Assembly: GCF_937858865.1 (NCBI RefSeq)
Contig: NZ_CALLYO010000098.1
Coordinates: forward strand, 1-10,257
DNA: 10,257 bases
Reading direction: 5' to 3'
Source: an uncultured Amaricoccus sp.
GTDB lineage: Bacteria > Pseudomonadota > Alphaproteobacteria > Rhodobacterales > Rhodobacteraceae
The position numbers and the translations under genes are program-made. Within the stretch, counting starts at the first letter, position 1. Every line of letters starts with the position of its first letter. Under the pieces are notes generated by a model. The model was not told where the DNA came from. It saw only the letters and a program-made list of their open reading frames with translations, and ran no database searches. Positions 7,023-10,257 of the stretch are shown piece after piece.

Positions 7023-8270
7023 TCAGGCGGCGAGGGGCAGGGCCGGGCGCTCGCGAATCGGCAGGTGGACCAGCGCCGAGAAGGCGCCGACCCCGACGCC
7101 GACCCACCAGACGAGCGTGTAGTTGCCGTAGATGTCGTAGAGGCGCCCGCCGAGCCAGACGCCGAGGAAGCCGCCGAGCTGGTGGCTGAAGAAGACGAGG
7201 CCGTAGAGGGTGCCCATGTAGCGCAGGCCCCAGATCTGCGCGACGAGGCCGGAGGTCAGCGGCACGGTGGCGAGCCAGAGCGCCCCCATGAGGACCGAGA
7301 AGACGAGGACGCTCGCCGGCGTCATGGGGGCGAGGATGAAGGCGGCCGCGACGACGGTGCGGGCGAGGTAGATCTGCGCCAGCAGGTACTTCTTCCTGTA
7401 GCGCTGCCCGAGGGCGCCGGCGGCCAGCGTGCCGCAGATGTTGGCGAGGCCGATGACCGCGATCGCCAGCGCCCCGAGCGCCGAGGTGGTGGTGATCCCG
7501 AAGCTCGCCAGCACGCCGTTCGCCGGGATCGGCGAGCAGACCTCGGTCACGAAGGCGGGGAAGTGCGCGGTGATGAAGGCGAGCTGGTAGCCGCAGGAGA
7601 AGAAGCCGAGGAAGATGAGCGCGAAGGAGGGGTCGCGGATCGCCCGGCCGACGATCGCGCCCATGCTCTCCTCGCCCGCCGGCGCCCCGGGCTGCGCGCG
7701 CGCCGGCCCGGAGATGAACGGCAGGAGCGCGAGGGTGGCGAGGATGAGGGCGGCGAAGACGATGAAGACCTGCTGCCAGGGCATCATCCCGAGCAGCCAG
7801 TCGGCGAGGAGCGGGCCGACCACCTGTCCGGCCGAGCCGGCGGCGGTGGCGACCCCGAGGGTGAGCGAGCGCCGCTCGGGCGAGGCGGCGCGGCCGACGA
7901 TGGCGAGGATGACGCCGAAGCCGGTCCCGGCGATGCCGAAGCCGATCAGGATGTTGAGGAACTGGTGCGCCCCCGGCGTCACGGCGTTGGCCGAGAGCAC
8001 GAGGCCCGCGGCATAGAGCAGCGCGCCGAGGATGATCGCCCGCCGGTCGCCGTAGCGTTCGGCGATGGCGCCGAAGATCGGCTGCCCGATCCCCCAGGCG
8101 AGGTTCTGGATCGCGATCGCCAGCGAGAAGTCGGCCCGCAGCCAGCCGAAGTCCTCGGCGATCGGGATCTGGAAGAGCCCGAAGCTCGCGCGGACGCCGA
8201 AGCCCACGAGCAGGATGGTGCAGGCCGCGACGAGCAGCGGCGTGACGAGCGGGATGCGGGCCTGGGGCAT
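7023..8270 (-). CDS. MFS transporter, OxlT/monocarboxylate-type
   Basis: This 415-residue inner-membrane protein has the layout of a 12-helix major facilitator. Hydrophobic segments begin at about residues 8, 47, 79, 104, 136 and 167. A hydrophilic central loop follows (about 188-213, with SGPARAQPG), then the second set of six from about 214. The loop between helices 2 and 3 has the MFS motif-A-like GAIAERYGDRR (67-77). The N-terminal pattern FGLFQIPIAEDFGW resembles the oxalate/formate and monocarboxylate porter branch, so a small organic acid is a reasonable guess. The substrate is not determined, and nothing links it to rhamnose except proximity. The ATG at 8270 is chosen because the protein begins shortly before helix 1; a TTG at 8324 would add 18 alanine-rich residues. 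Neither has a strong ribosome binding site. The gene is divergent from alaX. Confidence 0.88.
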   Translation of the reverse strand: MPQARIPLVTPLLVAACTILLVGFGVRASFGLFQIPIAEDFGWLRADFSLAIAIQNLAWGIGQPIFGAIAERYGDRRAIILGALLYAAGLVLSANAVTPGAHQFLNILIGFGIAGTGFGVILAIVGRAASPERRSLTLGVATAAGSAGQVVGPLLADWLLGMMPWQQVFIVFAALILATLALLPFISGPARAQPGAPAGEESMGAIVGRAIRDPSFALIFLGFFSCGYQLAFITAHFPAFVTEVCSPIPANGVLASFGITTTSALGALAIAVIGLANICGTLAAGALGQRYRKKYLLAQIYLARTVVAAAFILAPMTPASVLVFSVLMGALWLATVPLTSGLVAQIWGLRYMGTLYGLVFFSHQLGGFLGVWLGGRLYDIYGNYTLVWWVGVGVGAFSALVHLPIRERPALPLAA

Positions 8271-8293
8271 GGGCGTCTCGGGAATCGGGGCTC

Positions 8294-8324
8294 CTGATAC
8301 TGCGGCGGCGGCGGAGGAGGTCAA
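8294..8324 (-). promoter_or_regulatory. Possible promoter of the MFS transporter gene
   Basis: On the minus strand TTGACC (8319-8324, five of six -35 matches) precedes TATCAG (8294-8299, four of six -10 matches), but the spacer is 19 bases, longer than ideal. If real, transcription would start near 8287, downstream of the TTG codon at 8324, which would support ATG 8270 as the start. Confidence 0.22.
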
Positions 8325-8347
8325 CGCGCATTCTTGTGGCCTCGGCC

Positions 8348-8362
8348 ATCACGGTTCGTGAT
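8348..8362. promoter_or_regulatory. Perfect inverted repeat in the divergent gap, candidate operator
   Basis: ATCACG-GTT-CGTGAT is a perfect 6+6 inverted repeat with a three-base centre, sized for a dimeric helix-turn-helix regulator. It lies between the divergent transporter and alaX starts, just upstream of the -35-like boxes found on each side (TTGACC at 8319-8324 minus strand, TTGACG at 8377-8382 plus strand). That position suits control of either gene. No regulator is encoded nearby. Confidence 0.35.
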
Positions 8363-8376
8363 TCCGCTTCCGCCCG

Positions 8377-8404
8377 TTGACGCACCGGCCGGGGATGCTA
8401 GGCA
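8377..8404 (+). promoter_or_regulatory. Possible promoter of alaX-zapE
   Basis: TTGACG (8377-8382, five of six -35 matches) is followed after 16 bases by TAGGCA (8399-8404), a poor -10 box with only its first two bases matching. The placement before the ribosome binding site at 8420 is reasonable. The call rests almost entirely on the -35 box. Confidence 0.2.
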
Positions 8405-8430
8405 GGCGGGGCCAGAGCCGGAGCCTGCCG

Positions 8431-9153
8431 ATGACCGATCTTCTCTATCGCGAGGATGCCTATCTCGCCCGCGCCGAGGCCGTCGTCCTCGCGGCGGGGG
8501 CGGGGGGCGTCGAGCTCGACCGGACGCTCTTCTATGCGAGCTCGGGCGGCCAGCCCGGCGACAGCGGGCTGATCCTGGCCGGCGGGCGCGAGATCGCGGT
8601 CGCGGGCGCCGTGCATCCCGAGGGGGATCGGTCGCGGGTGCTGCACCTCCTCGCGCCCGGGGCCGAGGCGCCGCGGCCGGGCGAGCGGGTGGAGCTGCGG
8701 CTCGACTGGGAGCGGCGGCACCGGCTGATGCGGATGCACAGCGCGCTGCATCTCCTGTCGGTGGTGCTGCCCTACGGGGTGACGGGCGGGTCGGTCGGCG
8801 AGGACAAGGGGCGGCTCGACTTCGACATGCCGGAGCCGCCCGGGGACGTGGCGGCGATCGAGGCGCGGCTGAACGAGCTGGTGGCGGCCGATCTTCCGAT
8901 CGGCGCCGAGTGGATCGGCGAGGCGGAGCTGGCGGCGCGGCCGGAGATGGTGAAGACCATGAAGGTGAAGCCGCCGGTCGGCGAGGGGTGGGTGCGGCTG
9001 GTGCGGATCGGCCTGGGGGAAGGCACGATCGACCTGCAGCCCTGCGGCGGGACGCACGTGCGCTCGACCGCCGAGATCGGGCGGCTGCGGATCGGGAAGA
9101 TCGAGAAGAAGGGCCGGGAGAACCGGCGCGTGAACCTGCATTTCGCCGCATGA
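8431..9153 (+). CDS. alaX: AlaX-type alanyl-tRNA editing protein
   Basis: This 240-residue free-standing hydrolase resembles the editing domain of alanyl-tRNA synthetase. It should act in the cytoplasm on tRNA(Ala) mischarged with serine or glycine, releasing the wrong amino acid. The zinc site is visible as HSALH (H103, H107) and CGGTH (C205, H209), so all four ligands are present. An N-terminal domain with the glycine-rich SSGGQPGDSG (37-46) precedes it. That domain plus the length place it with medium-length AlaX-M proteins rather than the short type of about 150 residues. The start at 8431 has GGAG at 8420-8423, seven bases upstream. An in-frame ATG at 8377 has no comparable site and adds non-family sequence. 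The stop overlaps the first codon of the ZapE gene as ATGA, so the two are probably co-translated. Confidence 0.92.
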   Translation: MTDLLYREDAYLARAEAVVLAAGAGGVELDRTLFYASSGGQPGDSGLILAGGREIAVAGAVHPEGDRSRVLHLLAPGAEAPRPGERVELRLDWERRHRLMRMHSALHLLSVVLPYGVTGGSVGEDKGRLDFDMPEPPGDVAAIEARLNELVAADLPIGAEWIGEAELAARPEMVKTMKVKPPVGEGWVRLVRIGLGEGTIDLQPCGGTHVRSTAEIGRLRIGKIEKKGRENRRVNLHFAA

Positions 9154-10256
9154 GCGGGGCGGCGGAGGGGCCGATGGCCCTCTACCGGCGGCGCGTCGCC
9201 GAGGGCGAGATCGACGCCGATCCGGCGCAGCGGCTGGCGGTGGAGAAGCTGCAGCTGCTGGCGATGCGGCTCGCCGACTACAATCCGGCCAAGCCGAAGC
9301 GGGTCGGGCTCGGGCGGTTCGGCTGGGGGCGCGAACGGCTGGAGGAGAAGCCGGTGCCGGGGCTCTACCTCTACGGCGGGGTGGGGCGGGGGAAGTCGAT
9401 GCTGATGGACCTCTTCTTCGCCGCGGCGCCGGTCGCGAGGAAGCGGCGGGTGCATTTCCATGCCTTCATGCAGGAGGTGCACAAGGGGATCGCGGCGGCG
9501 CGGGCGAAGGGGGTGACGGACCCGGTCCGGCCGGTGGCGGACAGGGTGGCGGACGAGGCGACGCTGCTCTGCTTCGACGAGATGCAGGTCACCGACATCA
9601 CCGACGCGATGCTGGTCGGGCGGCTCTTCGAGCGGCTGTTCGAGCGGGGGGTGGTGGTGGTGACGACCTCGAACCGGGCGCCGGAGGAGCTCTACAAGAA
9701 CGGGCTGAACCGCAACCTCTTCCTGCCCTTCATCGCGCTGATCGAGGATCGGCTGGAGGTGCACGAGCTCGAGAGCGCGACCGATCACCGGCTGGACCGG
9801 CTGAAGGGGGCGGAGGTCTATCATGCGCCGCTCGGGCCGGAGGCGACGGCGGCGCTCGATGCGGCCTGGGAGCGGCTGGCGGGGGGGCCGGGCGCGGCGC
9901 TGCCGCTGCAGGTGCAGGGGAGGACGGTGACGGTGCCGGAGTATCGCAACGGGGTTGGGCGGGCGTCGTTCCGGGAGCTCTGCGGGGCGGCGCTGGGACC
10001 GGCCGACTATCTGGCGCTGGCGGAGGCGGTGGAGGTGCTGATCCTCGACGACATCCCGCGGCTCAGCCGGGCGCGGAACAACGAGGCGAAGCGGTTCGTG
10101 ACCCTGATCGACGCGCTCTACGAGGCGAAGGTGCGGCTCGTCTGCTCGGCGGCGGCGGAGCCGGACGCGCTCTACGTCGAGGGGGAGGGGGCGTTCGAGT
10201 TCGAGCGGACGGCGTCGCGGCTGCACGAGATGCGGAGCGCGGACTGGGGGCGGTAG
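9150..10256 (+). CDS. zapE: Cell division protein ZapE (AFG1-family ATPase)
   Basis: This 368-residue P-loop ATPase matches the ZapE/AFG1/LACE1 family. In E. coli ZapE associates with the FtsZ division ring, and the mitochondrial homologue AFG1 acts in protein quality control. Walker A is GGVGRGKS (76-83), Walker B is LLCFDEMQ (139-146, D143 and E144), a sensor-like TTSN lies at 172-175, and the family's C-terminal SRLHEM is at 356-361. The length is normal and the stop TAG falls two bases before the window edge, so the gene is complete. ATG 9150 overlaps the alaX stop by four bases but has no evident ribosome binding site. The in-frame ATG at 9174 has GGAGG at 9164-9168, five bases upstream, and could be the real start, giving 360 residues. 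Codons are strongly G-ending. Confidence 0.93.
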   Translation: MSGAAEGPMALYRRRVAEGEIDADPAQRLAVEKLQLLAMRLADYNPAKPKRVGLGRFGWGRERLEEKPVPGLYLYGGVGRGKSMLMDLFFAAAPVARKRRVHFHAFMQEVHKGIAAARAKGVTDPVRPVADRVADEATLLCFDEMQVTDITDAMLVGRLFERLFERGVVVVTTSNRAPEELYKNGLNRNLFLPFIALIEDRLEVHELESATDHRLDRLKGAEVYHAPLGPEATAALDAAWERLAGGPGAALPLQVQGRTVTVPEYRNGVGRASFRELCGAALGPADYLALAEAVEVLILDDIPRLSRARNNEAKRFVTLIDALYEAKVRLVCSAAAEPDALYVEGEGAFEFERTASRLHEMRSADWGR

Positions 10257-10257
10257 C

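Noticed and set aside
8772..10226. Long minus-strand open frame opposite alaX and zapE
   Set aside because: It spans two well-supported genes in antisense, is Arg/Pro/His-rich and has no motif; it is a codon-bias shadow.

Overview
The window is very GC-rich (by eye above 70%) and densely packed. Its gene content suggests an alphaproteobacterium, probably Hyphomicrobiales (rhizobial-type) or a close relative. The reasons are the rhizobial-style rhamnose genes (TIM-barrel RhaI, fused aldolase/short-chain dehydrogenase RhaD, FGGY kinase RhaK) and the strong preference for G- or C-ending codons. The taxonomic call is inference. Eight protein genes are supported. I see no RNA gene, mobile element or CRISPR array, and no gene-free stretch longer than about 160 bases.

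Positions 39-6467 hold an L-rhamnose catabolic module in two divergent operons. rhaD-rhaI run leftward from 3438. rhaK and an aldehyde dehydrogenase run rightward from 3566. Together they cover L-rhamnose to L-rhamnulose (RhaI), L-rhamnulose to L-rhamnulose-1-phosphate (RhaK), cleavage to dihydroxyacetone phosphate and L-lactaldehyde (RhaD aldolase domain), and oxidation of lactaldehyde (RhaD dehydrogenase domain, possibly also the separate aldehyde dehydrogenase). The 127-base divergent gap has a good promoter for rhaDI, whose -35 box sits inside a perfect 16-base inverted repeat that is a candidate operator. No rhamnose transporter or regulator lies in the window; they may be beyond the left edge or elsewhere.

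Positions 6486-6893 encode a small secreted cysteine-containing protein (DUF6636-like), convergent with the aldehyde dehydrogenase. A 129-base gap follows, with a locally AT-rich patch. Positions 7023-8270 encode an MFS transporter on the minus strand.

Positions 8431-10256 encode an AlaX-type alanyl-tRNA editing hydrolase and a ZapE/AFG1-type ATPase on the plus strand, overlapping by four bases. The divergent gap between the transporter and alaX holds a second perfect inverted repeat. No undescribed system is evident. The points worth a second look are the two candidate operators, the apparent duplication of lactaldehyde oxidation, the tRNA-editing/cell-division gene coupling, and a codon-usage break at the aldehyde dehydrogenase.
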